Shown here: positions 44,920-53,692 of the stretch, in pieces
Layout: each line of letters starts with the position of its first letter
Position numbering within the stretch: the first letter of the stretch is position 1
Source of the DNA: S5-327 sp965116015
GTDB lineage: Bacteria; Chloroflexota; Dehalococcoidia; Lucifugimonadales; Australimonadaceae
Assembly: GCA_965116015.1 (NCBI GenBank)
Contig: OZ220477.1
Location: 1,860,001 to 1,924,000 of the forward strand
Direction of reading: 5' to 3'
Length of the DNA: 64,000 bases
Program-made: the position numbers and the translations under genes
Notes under the pieces: generated by a model
Databases searched by the model: none
What the model was told of the DNA's origin: nothing
Seen by the model: the letters and a program-made list of their open reading frames with translations, nothing else

Positions 44920-45444
44920 ATGGATGGCCCCCAACTCATCGCCGACGGCCTCGGACGCGTAAACCAACTCCTCCACCGCGTCCTCCCCACACTCCCCCAC
45001 GAGCGCCTCAACCGCATCCCCGCCACAGGCTCCAACTCCATATCCTGGCTCGCCTGGCGCCTCACCCGCATCCACGACGACCACCTCTCCTCCCTCATCG
45101 GCGAACCCCAACTCTGGGAAACCCACGGATGGCGCGAACGCTTCGGCTTCCCCCCCGGCGACAACTCCACCGGCGGCGGACACTCCCCCCAACAAGCCGC
45201 CGCCTTCACCGTCGACTCCCCCGAAACCCTCCTCGCCTACAACGACCCCGTCTACCAGCGAACCCAAACCTACCTCGCCAACCTCCACCCCTCCGACCTC
45301 GACCGCCAGCTCAACGAACCCCAATACAACCCACTCCCCACCCTCGGAGTCCGCCTCGTCAGCGTCCTCAACGACAACACCCAACACGCCGGCCAGATCG
45401 CCTACCTCCGCGGCTACTTCGAAGGATTCGGCTGGCGACCCTAA
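44920..45444 (+). CDS. DinB-family protein (copy 1)
   Basis: A 174-residue four-helix DinB/YfiT-like protein. Metal-ligand histidines are in the usual places: WRLTRIHDDH near residue 50 and DNTQHAGQIAYLRGYF near 155. Family members are thiol transferases or of unknown function; the substrate is unknown. ATG 44920 follows AGGAG. A paralogue follows 123 bases later. Confidence 0.8.
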   Translation: MDGPQLIADGLGRVNQLLHRVLPTLPHERLNRIPATGSNSISWLAWRLTRIHDDHLSSLIGEPQLWETHGWRERFGFPPGDNSTGGGHSPQQAAAFTVDSPETLLAYNDPVYQRTQTYLANLHPSDLDRQLNEPQYNPLPTLGVRLVSVLNDNTQHAGQIAYLRGYFEGFGWRP

Positions 45445-45567
45445 CCCCCAAGCCCCGCCCTCCCAGCCCTAACTCCCAGCAAGACATAGCCCCGCCCCAG
45501 CAAGAGACGGATTACACTACCCCCCGCCCCTCACACCCATAACCCCCCCAACGCACAACGGAGAACT

Positions 45568-46083
45568 ATGAACGCCCCGGAACTCTACCTCGACGCCATC
45601 AACCGCGCAGACGCCGTACTCCGCCGCGCCCTCGCCGACCTCTCCGACAACGACCTCCGCTCCCAACCCGCCGGAGCCCAAAGCAACCCCATCGGCTGGC
45701 TCGTATGGCACCTCGCCAGAACACGCGACACCATCGTCGCCGGCATCAGCGGACAGCCAACCATCTGGGAAAGCGACGGCTGGAGCGCAGCATTCGGCAT
45801 CCACGGCGACGCCCCCCGCTTTATGCCCGAAAACGTCCACATGTTCGACCCCAAAAGCGCCCAAACCATCATCGGCTACTTCGAAGCCGTCGTCCACAAA
45901 ACAGCCGCCATCATCCAACAACTCGCCCCACACGACCTCGAACGCCTCGTGCCATCCACCGTCGCAGGACGCCCTCCCCAAACCGTCGGTGCCCGACTCA
46001 GCGTCATCCTCAACGACAACATCCAGCACATCGGCCAGATCGCCTACCTCCGCGGCGTCATCCGCGGACAAGGCTGGCTCTAA
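45568..46083 (+). CDS. DinB-family protein (copy 2)
   Basis: Tandem paralogue, 171 residues, with NPIGWLVWHLARTRD near residue 45 and DNIQHIGQIAYLRGVIRGQGW at the end; the histidines match copy 1. ATG 45568 follows CGGAGAA. The middle halves of the two proteins differ substantially, so this is an old duplication. Confidence 0.8.
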   Translation: MNAPELYLDAINRADAVLRRALADLSDNDLRSQPAGAQSNPIGWLVWHLARTRDTIVAGISGQPTIWESDGWSAAFGIHGDAPRFMPENVHMFDPKSAQTIIGYFEAVVHKTAAIIQQLAPHDLERLVPSTVAGRPPQTVGARLSVILNDNIQHIGQIAYLRGVIRGQGWL

Positions 46084-46095
46084 CCAATAACCTAA

Positions 46096-46166
46096 CCCTT
46101 TCCTACCCCCGAACTCACCCCCAGCCTCAGCCCCAACGCCCCCAGACGCGTCCCCATCGTCTCCGG
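46096..46166 (+). repeat. Decayed copy of the SDR-1 gene start
   Basis: This stretch aligns with codons 4-30 of the next gene (46200-46279): both have cccgaactc, ccccagc, a Asn/Ala-coding block, then gacgcgtc and catcgtctccgg. The copy lacks a start codon and carries an indel of about 9 bases. It lies about 105 bases ahead of the genuine start. Confidence 0.7.
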
Positions 46167-46190
46167 CCCGGCAAGAATAGAGCTAACCAA

Positions 46191-47003
46191 ATGACACAAC
46201 CCTTCCCCGACCCCGAACTCGTCCCCAGCTTCAACCTCAACGCCTTCTCCCTCCAAGGACGCGTCGCCATCGTCTCCGGAGGCAGCGACGGCATCGGCCG
46301 AATGATCGCCCACGGCTTCGCCGACGCCGGCGCAAACATCGTCCTCGCCGCCAGAGGCCCCGACAAAATCAACAAAGTCGTCGCCGAAATCCACGCCAAA
46401 AACCACCAAGCCCTCGGCGTACCAACCGACGCCACAAACCCCGACGACGTCAAAACCCTCGCCCAAGCCGCCATCGACCGCTTCGGCCAGATCGACATCC
46501 TCATGAACGTCGTAGGAGGCTCCCAAGGACCCACCTTCAAACGAGGCCCACTCCTCAACCTCTCCAAAAACGACTTCAACGAAGCCTTCAACATCAACGT
46601 AACCGCCGCTTTCCTCTGCAGCCAGGCAGTCGTCCCCCAAATGCTCCACCAACAACGCGGCGTCATCATCAACATGGCCTCCATCGGAGCCCGCGACTAC
46701 CGACCACCAGAACCCGGCATGAGCGTCTACAACATGACCAAAGCCGCCATAATGCACCTCACCCGAAGCATGGCCAAAGAATGGGCCCCTCACATCCGCG
46801 TCAACTGCATCAACGCCGGCCACTTCATCACCCCGCGACGAGCCCGCACCGAACCCCTCGAACGCCGCCAACGAAGCCTCGCCGAAATCCAGATCGCCCG
46901 CTTCGGACGCCCCCAAGACATCGCCGCCGCCGCCGTCTTCATCGCCTCCGACGCCGGAGCATTCTTCAACGCCTCCTACCTCGACCTCCACGGCGGAACA
47001 TAA
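46191..47003 (+). CDS. Short-chain dehydrogenase/reductase SDR-1
   Basis: Classical SDR, 270 residues. NAD(P) motif SGGSDGIGR (about 28-36), NVVGG (NAG position), and catalytic Ser and YNMTK (Y-x3-K) near 155-187. An N-terminal FNLNAFSLQGR lead resembles 3-oxoacyl-ACP reductase-like SDRs. Substrate unknown. A second SDR follows. Both ends of this gene have decayed copies in adjoining spacers. Confidence 0.85.
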   Translation: MTQPFPDPELVPSFNLNAFSLQGRVAIVSGGSDGIGRMIAHGFADAGANIVLAARGPDKINKVVAEIHAKNHQALGVPTDATNPDDVKTLAQAAIDRFGQIDILMNVVGGSQGPTFKRGPLLNLSKNDFNEAFNINVTAAFLCSQAVVPQMLHQQRGVIINMASIGARDYRPPEPGMSVYNMTKAAIMHLTRSMAKEWAPHIRVNCINAGHFITPRRARTEPLERRQRSLAEIQIARFGRPQDIAAAAVFIASDAGAFFNASYLDLHGGT

Positions 47004-47360
47004 CCCCGCTCCCAGCTACAATCCCCGCGCGACCCCGCCCCAACTACAATCCCGCCCCGCCCGACCACCGATCCCCCGCGACCCTCCACGGCGAAACACA
47101 ACCCCGCCCGACTACCAGTCTCCCGCGCGACCCGCCCCAACTACAATCCCGCCCCGCGCGACTCCCACGGCGAAACACAACCCCGCCCGACTACCGACCC
47201 CCGCGCGACTCCCACGGCGGAACATAACCCCGCTCCCAGCTACAATCCCCGCGCGACCCGCCCCAACTACAATCCCGCCCCGCGACACTCAACGGCGCAA
47301 CACAACCCCCGCCCCGACTAGAATCCCCGCGCTGCCCCAACCCTAACCCAGGAGACCGCA
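47004..47360 (+). repeat. Spacer built of copies of the SDR-1 tail
   Basis: The gene end cacggcggaacataaccccg recurs as variants (cacggcgaaacacaacccc and similar) near 47085, 47167, 47215 and 47290, separated by ccaactacaatcccgcc blocks. The copy at about 47213 keeps the stop codon and the next 30 bases unchanged. No gene is seen. Confidence 0.8.
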
Positions 47361-48146
47361 ATGAACCTCTCCCGATTCTCGATGCAAGGACGAACCGTCA
47401 TCATCACCGGCGGCAGCGGAGGCATCGGACGAGGATGCGTCCGCGCATTCGCCGAAGCAGGAGCCAACATCGTCATAGCATCCGTCCCCCCCGACTCCAT
47501 CCCCCCTGCCGTCCAAGACGCTGAAACCCGCGGCGCACAAGCCCTCGGACTCCCCGTCAACGTCGCCGACCCCGACGAAATCGACGCAATGATCAGCCAA
47601 ACCCTCGACCGCTTCGGCCGCATCGACGCCCTCGTCAACGTCGCCGGCGGCTCCTACAGCCGCAACCCCCATATGCCCCAGTACCAACGAGCCCCACTCC
47701 TCGAAATCAACCCCGACGACTTCGTCGGAGCCTACATCGGCAACGTCAAAACCGCCTTCCTCGTCTCCAGAGCTGCCGTCCCCCACATCCGCCAAACCGG
47801 CAAAGGCTCCATAACCAACATCGGCTCCACCTCCGGCCTCAACCAGCGACCCTCCTCTCCCGACATCGCAGCCTACGGAACCGCCAAAGCAGCCCTCCAC
47901 AGCCTCACATACCACATGGCCCACCAATGGGGACCCCAGATCCGCGTCAACTGCATCGCCCCCGGAACAATCGACACCCCGCGACCCCCAGGAACCGTCC
48001 GACCCGAAATGACCTCCGCCGCCCAGCGCATCGCCCTCCGCAGAGTAGGACTCGCCGACGACATCGGAAGCGTCGCCCTCTTCCTCGCCTCCGACGCCGC
48101 AGCCTTCGTAAACGCCGTCGTCATCCCCGTCCACGGCGGCGAATAA
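47361..48146 (+). CDS. Short-chain dehydrogenase/reductase SDR-2
   Basis: Classical SDR, 261 residues: TGGSGGIGRG near 20, NVAGG near 97, Ser in IGSTSG and AYGTAKAAL (Y-x3-K) near 170. Paralogue of SDR-1, likely from an old tandem duplication. ATG 47361 follows AGGAG. Substrate unknown. Confidence 0.85.
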   Translation: MNLSRFSMQGRTVIITGGSGGIGRGCVRAFAEAGANIVIASVPPDSIPPAVQDAETRGAQALGLPVNVADPDEIDAMISQTLDRFGRIDALVNVAGGSYSRNPHMPQYQRAPLLEINPDDFVGAYIGNVKTAFLVSRAAVPHIRQTGKGSITNIGSTSGLNQRPSSPDIAAYGTAKAALHSLTYHMAHQWGPQIRVNCIAPGTIDTPRPPGTVRPEMTSAAQRIALRRVGLADDIGSVALFLASDAAAFVNAVVIPVHGGE

Positions 48147-48917
48147 CCCGAACCCAACCCCCAACATCCCCCTCCCACTCCCGCCGCCGAACAGCCCCGC
48201 TCCCCACCTATACCCCCTCCCCAACGGCTACAGCCCCCGCCCCCCAACATCCCCCTCCCACTCCCACCGCCGAACAGCCCGCGTCCCCAACTATGATCCC
48301 CACCCAACGGCTACAGCCCCCGGGCCGACGCCCTCCCCGTCCCCGCCGCCGAACAGCCCCGCTCCCCCAACTATCACCCCCTGCCCAACGGCTACAGCCC
48401 CCGGGCCGACGCCCTCCCCGTCCCCGCCGCCGGACAGCCCCGCTCCCCAACTATATCCCCCACCCAACGGCTACAGCCCCCGCCCCGCCGACACCATCCC
48501 CGTCCCCGCCGCCGAACAGCCCCGCTCCCCCACCCCCCGCCCAACGCCATCCCGCCCCCGCTGCCGAACAGCCCGCGCTCCCAACTATCACCCCCACCCC
48601 CCACCGAACAGCCCCCGCCCCCTGCTATGCTCACACAACGCACAACCCCCAGAACCCCAACCACGCCCCCGCCCCCCGACGCCATCCCCGTCCCCGCCGC
48701 CGAACAGCCCCGCTCCCCCACCCCCACCCCCCGCCCAGCGCCATCCCGCCCCCGCTGCCGAACAGCCCGCGCTCCCAACTATCACCCCCACCCCCCGCCG
48801 AACAGCCCCCGCCCCCTGCTATGCTCCACACACACGCACAAACCCCCTAGAATCCCAACCGCGCCCCGCCAACGCCCCCTCCCCAGCCCGCCGACAAAGC
48901 AGCCCGCATCCCCAGCC
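48147..48917. repeat. 770-bp C-rich spacer with nested repeats
   Basis: The core gccgaacagccc, with small variants, occurs about ten times between 48187 and 48800. Near-identical blocks of about 80 bases carry aacggctacagcccccgg (48308 and 48388). A larger unit of about 190 bases is duplicated (about 48489-48640 and 48678-48836) and includes ctgctatgct, a -10-like sequence, just ahead of recO. No gene is seen. Confidence 0.8.
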
Positions 48918-49730
48918 ATGACCCACCCAACGCACAGCGGAACTCCCCCCCGGCGCCTCCCGGACCCTAAACGCCGCTCCTACAAAACCCTCGCCCTCGT
49001 CCTGCGATCCGACTCCATCGGCGACGCCGACCGCATAGCCACCGCCCTCACCCCAGCATTCGGCAAACTCCGACTCGCCGTCCGCGGAGCCCGACGACCC
49101 GCCAGCAGAATCGGCGGACACCTCGCCCTCCTCAACCTCGTCCAACTCGACATCGCCACTGGAACCACCTTCGACATCGTCACCGGCGCCGAAGCCGCCG
49201 AAACCTTCCCCCAACTCAAAAACAACATCAACAGCCTCGCCGAGGCCTACTACATAATGGAGCTCGCCAACCTCCTACTCCCCGAAGCCTCCCCACACCC
49301 CCAAGCATTCCCAGCCCTCCTCAACGCCCTCCGAGCCCTCAACTCCGGGCGCTCCCCCTCAGCCGTCTCCCGATTCACCGAACTCGCCCTCCTCGCCGAC
49401 GCCGGATACCTCCCCGAACTCCAACTCTGCCTCGTCTGCCGGCGCAACATCCAACCCAACCGCCACCGATTCGCCCCCGGACTAGGCGGAGTAGTCTGCG
49501 ACGCCTGCCCTATCCCCCTCGGCCCCGCCCTCCAACTCTCAGTCAACACCCTCAAAACCCTCCGCTACTTCGCCTCCCAACCCATCGAACAAGCCCTCGC
49601 CCTCAAACTCCCCAACGACATCCACGCCCAGCTCGAGAACATCCTCGGAGCAACCGTGCGCCACACCCTCGAACGCGACCTCCACGCCGCCGGCTTCGTC
49701 GAACGCCTCCGCCGCGACCGCCAACGCTAA
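48918..49730 (+). CDS. recO: DNA repair protein RecO
   Basis: RecO anneals SSB-coated DNA and acts with RecR. It has the N-terminal OB fold (KTLALVLRSDSIGDADRI), a helical middle, and a C4 zinc finger (CLVCRRNIQPNRHRF...CDAC) near 175-200. It is 270 residues. I chose ATG 48918; the frame is open upstream only through repeats. Its last 45 bases are the start of a four-copy repeat. Confidence 0.93.
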   Translation: MTHPTHSGTPPRRLPDPKRRSYKTLALVLRSDSIGDADRIATALTPAFGKLRLAVRGARRPASRIGGHLALLNLVQLDIATGTTFDIVTGAEAAETFPQLKNNINSLAEAYYIMELANLLLPEASPHPQAFPALLNALRALNSGRSPSAVSRFTELALLADAGYLPELQLCLVCRRNIQPNRHRFAPGLGGVVCDACPIPLGPALQLSVNTLKTLRYFASQPIEQALALKLPNDIHAQLENILGATVRHTLERDLHAAGFVERLRRDRQR

Positions 49731-50232
49731 CCCCTCCTCCCCATAGACAGGTTCCCTGAGTCCCGCCTCCTGCCGGCGAGCCCCCCTCTACGTCGCCACA
49801 AGAGGCTCCTCCGTCACCCTCTTCCCCTCCCACGCCGCCGGCTTCGCCGAACGCCTCCGCCGCCACCGCCAACGCTAACCCCTCCTCCCCATAGACAGGT
49901 TCCCTGAGTCCCGCCTCCTGCCGGCGAGCCCCCCTCTACGTCGCCACAAGAGGCTCCTCCGTCACCCTTTTCCCCTCCCACGCCGCCGGCTTCGCCGAAC
50001 GCCTCCGCCGCCACCGCCAACGCTAACCTCTTCTCCCCATAGACAGGTTCCCTGAGTCCCGCCTCCTGCCGGCGAGCCCCCCTCTACGTCGCCACAAGAG
50101 GCTCCTCCGCCACCCTCTTCCCCTCCCCACGCCGCCGGCTTCGCCGAACGCCTCCGCCGCCAACGCCAACGCTACCCCCCAGTGTCCCTGCCCCCGCCCT
50201 CTACGTCGCCACAATAGGCTCCTCCGTCACCC
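49685..50232. repeat. Four 148-bp repeats joining the recO and JAMM gene tails
   Basis: Units start at 49685, 49833, 49981 and 50130 (periods 148, 148, 149) at cgccgccggcttcg. Each holds the recO tail, a spacer, and, reading the other way, the tail of the minus-strand JAMM gene encoding VTEEPLVAT and its stop. The first unit has the true recO end, the last the true JAMM end. The last has lost the recO stop. Confidence 0.92.
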
Positions 50233-50596
50233 TCCCCCCCTCGATCCTGAACATACGCGTCACAGGATTCTCCTTATCCTCCAGCGACACCAGCAGATAA
50301 AAAGCCTCTGGCCACGTAACCAACCGAATATCCGTCGCCGACGGATACGCCGGACTATGCGTATGCGAATGATAAAACACCGACGCCTCCCACCCGTTAT
50401 CGTCTATCTCCCGCAGCGCCGCCAGATACTCCCCCGTATCCAACTCATACCGATACGGACTCTTCACCGCGTTCGTTATCGCATAACGCCTAACGACAAC
50501 CCCATCCCGCGACGCGAGGATCCCGCAACACTCATTGGGATCCTCATCCCGCGCATGCTCAATCATCCCGTCCAGATACTCCCTCGGAATCTCCAC
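50201..50596 (-). CDS. JAMM/MPN (M67) metallopeptidase
   Basis: A 131-residue minimal JAB1/MPN domain. Glu lies in PNECCGILAS and the zinc site is FYHSHTHSPAYPSATD (H-x-H-x7-S-x2-D), complete. Stand-alone bacterial members usually remove C-terminal extensions from ThiS/MoaD-like sulfur carriers; no carrier gene is adjacent. GTG start at 50596 with GAGGAGG upstream, and TATAAT on the minus strand at 50632-50627. It converges on recO. Confidence 0.87.
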   Translation of the reverse strand: MEIPREYLDGMIEHARDEDPNECCGILASRDGVVVRRYAITNAVKSPYRYELDTGEYLAALREIDDNGWEASVFYHSHTHSPAYPSATDIRLVTWPEAFYLLVSLEDKENPVTRMFRIEGGRVTEEPIVAT

Positions 50597-50773
50597 TCGC
50601 CCGCCTCCTCTCCCAGCCTCCCCCCGATTATAGAACCCCGCCTCGCCCCGCCCCCTCCGCCCCTCGTCCCGCCCTCGCCCCTGCCCCGCCGTCCCTCGTC
50701 CCATCCGCCCCTATCGCCCTCGCGCCCCGCTATACTCCACAACATCCCGCCCGATCCCCCCAGGAGGCCCCCC

Positions 50774-51046
50774 TTGCCCAACGGAATCACCGTCAAATCC
50801 GACAACAGAGGCGCCCGCATCGAAGTCCGAGCCCAGAACCAGGCCGCCCTCATCTACGCCGTCCCCGCCGAAGCCAGCTGGGTCGCCTCCCCCGACCAAC
50901 TCCACGCCCACGCCATCGCCGGATTCTTCAACGACCTCGCCCAACTCAACCTCCCCGAAGTCCGACGCCTCATGAACAAATGGGGACTCTCCCACCGACC
51001 CCTCAGCCTCGAACCCCTCGAACCCCCAAACCACCCCCCGGCGTAA
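50774..51046 (+). CDS. Uncharacterised 90-residue protein
   Basis: I do not recognise this protein. It starts at TTG 50774, 6 bases after AGGAGG, and TATACT lies at 50731-50736 as a -10. The sequence PNGITVKSDNRGARIEVR followed by a helix with LHAHAIAGFFNDLAQLNLPEVRRLMNKWGLSHRP looks folded; the end is Pro-rich. It lies divergent from the JAMM peptidase and 42 bases ahead of the MmgE/PrpD gene. No signal peptide or membrane segment. Confidence 0.6.
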   Translation: MPNGITVKSDNRGARIEVRAQNQAALIYAVPAEASWVASPDQLHAHAIAGFFNDLAQLNLPEVRRLMNKWGLSHRPLSLEPLEPPNHPPA

Positions 51047-51088
51047 CCCCCCTGCCCACCCCGCGCTTACAACCCCAGAGAACGCCAA

Positions 51089-52495
51089 ATGCCACTCCTA
51101 AACAACCCCAGCAACAGCGCCGAAGCCTGGGCCCAATTCGCCTCCCGCCTCTCCTACAACGACCTCCCCAACAACGTCCGCCGCACCATCCGACTCCTCG
51201 CCCTCGACACCCTCGCAACAACCCTCGCCGCCAGCGCCCTCGGCGTCGGCGTCCCCCAACTCCTCGCCTGGGCCCGATCCGCAGGCGGAGCACCCCAAGC
51301 ATCCCTCATCGGCCTCCCCCACAAACTCCCCGCAGTCGCCGCCGCCGCCCTCAACGGCGCAATGGCCCACGCCCTCAACTTCGACGACACCACCGCCGTA
51401 GGCTCCGGACACCTCGGCCCCGTAACAATACCCCCCGCGCTCGCCAGCGCAGAACTCCGCCACGGAGCCTCAGGCAAAGAACTCATCGCCGCCGTCGCCG
51501 CAGGCGCCGAACTAATGTCCCGCATCGGCGCAGCCCTCGCAGCCCCCCAAACACCCTTCACCGAATCCAAACCCCAACCAACCCAAATGCCCGGAGCCTT
51601 CGCCGCAGCCATCTCCGCATCCCGAATGCTCCAACTCCCCCCCAACCAAACCCACAGCGCCCTCGGCCTCGCCCTCATGCAAGCCTCCGGCGGACGCCAA
51701 CCCGTCCTCGAAGGACGACCCGCCAAAGCCATCTACGCCGCCTTCCCCTCTCAAGCAGGAATGCTCTCCGCCATCCTCGCCCGCGACGGCCTCCTCGCCG
51801 ACTGCGACGCCTTCGATGGCGACGCCGGCTTCTTCCCCGTCTACTACAACCGAACCTACGACCCCGATACCCTCCTCAACCGCCTCGGCGACGAATGGCT
51901 CCTCCTCAACGTCGGCCTCAAACCATGGCCTACCACCGGAGTAGCCCACGTCTTCATCGAAGCCGCAGCACAACTCCGCGCCAACCACAACCTCAATCCC
52001 CGCCAGATCAACCGCATCCTCCTCCGAGGAGAACCCCACATCCGCACCTTCTGCGAACCCCTCCACACACGACGCAACCCCCAAACCCCCATCGAAGCCG
52101 AAGACTCCATACCCTTCGCCACAGCACAAGCCCTCCTCTCCGGCAACGTCACCCTCGCCAACCTCCAGCCAAACCCCCACGGCCTCTTCAACAACAACGT
52201 CCTCCAGATCGCCAACCGCGTCGACTACGAAATCGACGAATCCCTCGGAAAAGCAGGCGTCGTCGAACTATCCCTACACTCCGGCCAAACCCTCTCCGCA
52301 CGCGTCGACCACCCCAAAGGACACCGCGACAACCCCCTCACCGACGAACAACGCCGCCAGAAATTCCGCGACTGCGCCGTCCACGCCGCCTCCAACCTCT
52401 CCCCTGCCGCCATCGACCAAACCATCGCAATGATCGAATCCCTCGACGACCTCCCAGACATCCGCCCCATCCTCAGCGCCCTCTCCGGCGCATAA
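51089..52495 (+). CDS. MmgE/PrpD family protein
   Basis: A 468-residue protein of the 2-methylcitrate dehydratase/cis-aconitate decarboxylase family. The family's NGAMAHALNFDDTT near residue 90 (active-site Asp/His region) and GHLGPVTIPPALA are clear, and an all-helical N-terminal domain plus a mixed C-terminal domain span the usual length. No prpC, prpB or citrate genes are adjacent, so a propionate role is not supported; the substrate is unknown. Confidence 0.85.
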   Translation: MPLLNNPSNSAEAWAQFASRLSYNDLPNNVRRTIRLLALDTLATTLAASALGVGVPQLLAWARSAGGAPQASLIGLPHKLPAVAAAALNGAMAHALNFDDTTAVGSGHLGPVTIPPALASAELRHGASGKELIAAVAAGAELMSRIGAALAAPQTPFTESKPQPTQMPGAFAAAISASRMLQLPPNQTHSALGLALMQASGGRQPVLEGRPAKAIYAAFPSQAGMLSAILARDGLLADCDAFDGDAGFFPVYYNRTYDPDTLLNRLGDEWLLLNVGLKPWPTTGVAHVFIEAAAQLRANHNLNPRQINRILLRGEPHIRTFCEPLHTRRNPQTPIEAEDSIPFATAQALLSGNVTLANLQPNPHGLFNNNVLQIANRVDYEIDESLGKAGVVELSLHSGQTLSARVDHPKGHRDNPLTDEQRRQKFRDCAVHAASNLSPAAIDQTIAMIESLDDLPDIRPILSALSGA

Positions 52496-53692
52496 CCTCG
52501 CCCCCTCCCCCCTGGGATACCCCTCGCCCCCCTCCCTAGATGCCCCCGCCTTCCCCTCCCCTCCGCCTCTTCCCTTCCCCTACCCCCGAACCCCTACCCC
52601 CCTACAACCCCGCCAAGAACCACCTCATCGCATCGCCCGCTGGGAATGCTGCGTTCCAGACCCCCCGCCGCATTCCCCCACACCCTCGCCGACGAATACC
52701 CCCCGGCCCTCCCCGAACAAATTCCCCCCTCGCCCCCCGGCGCCCAAACCGCAACAAACCCCGTACTCCCCCCTCACATCCCGTAACTTCTCCCCAACCT
52801 TCCGTAACAGAACAGAACATCAACGCCTCCCAGAGCGCCGAAGAGACCCACAGCGCCGCCCTCGCCCTCGCAGGAACCGAAGCGCCGCCCCCTCCCTCCC
52901 CGAACAAACTCCCCTCGCCCCAGCGCACACAGCAACAAAACCCCGTACTCCCCCTCACATCCCGTAACTTCTCCCCAACCTTCCGTAACAGAACAGAACA
53001 TCAACGCCTCCCAGAGCGCCGAAGAGACCCACAGCGCCGCCCTCGCCCTCTCAGGAACCGAAGCGCAGCCCCCCCTCCCCGAACAAATTCCCCCTCCCCC
53101 CGCCGCGCAAACCGCAACAAACCCCGTACTCCCCCCTCACATCCCGTAACTTCTCCCCAACTTCCAGTAACAGAACAGAACATCAACGCCTCCCCAGAAC
53201 GCCGAAGAGACCCACAGCGCCGCCCTCGCCCTCTCAGGAACCGAAGCGCAGCCCCCCCCTCCCCGAACAAATTCCCCCTCCCCCCGGCGCCCAACAGCAA
53301 CAAACCCCGCACTCCCCTTGCACATCCCGTAACTTCTCCCCAACCTTCCAGTAACAAAACAGCGCGCAACGCCTCCCCAGATTCCCCTACTCCGGAACAA
53401 CCCCCTCGCCCACAGCGCTCAAACAGCAACAAAAACCCCGCACTCCCCCTCACGTCCCGTAACTTCTCCCAACCCTCCCGCAACAGAACAGAACCCCAGC
53501 GCCCTCCCCGGAGCGCTACACTGCGCCTTGCGACGTCAAGCACGGACTGGGGAGCTCCGCCCCTAGATCGTCGAACGGAGCAGCAGAGACAGCTGTGCAG
53601 GCGTTCGCGCCCTCTCCAGCCAGGCGCAGGCAACCCGCCTCCTCCCTGCGCCTCCTTGCCTCCGCCCACCCTGCCCCTGCGACAATCGACCT
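52496..53692. repeat. 1.2-kb spacer with five 182-bp repeats
   Basis: ccgtaacttctcccca starts at 52781, 52962, 53144 and 53327, and ccgtaacttctccca at 53457 (periods 181, 182, 183, 130). Each unit also has ccgtaacagaacagaa and cgaagagacccacagcgccg. Part of a unit precedes the first. The last 170 bases (53520-53692) are unique, with TACACT at 53517 and GACAAT just ahead of thiL. No gene is seen. Confidence 0.88.

Noticed and set aside
52496..53692. A Pro-rich coding gene through the 182-bp array
   Set aside because: Frames change between units because 181, 182 and 183 are not all multiples of three, and no start or domain is visible.
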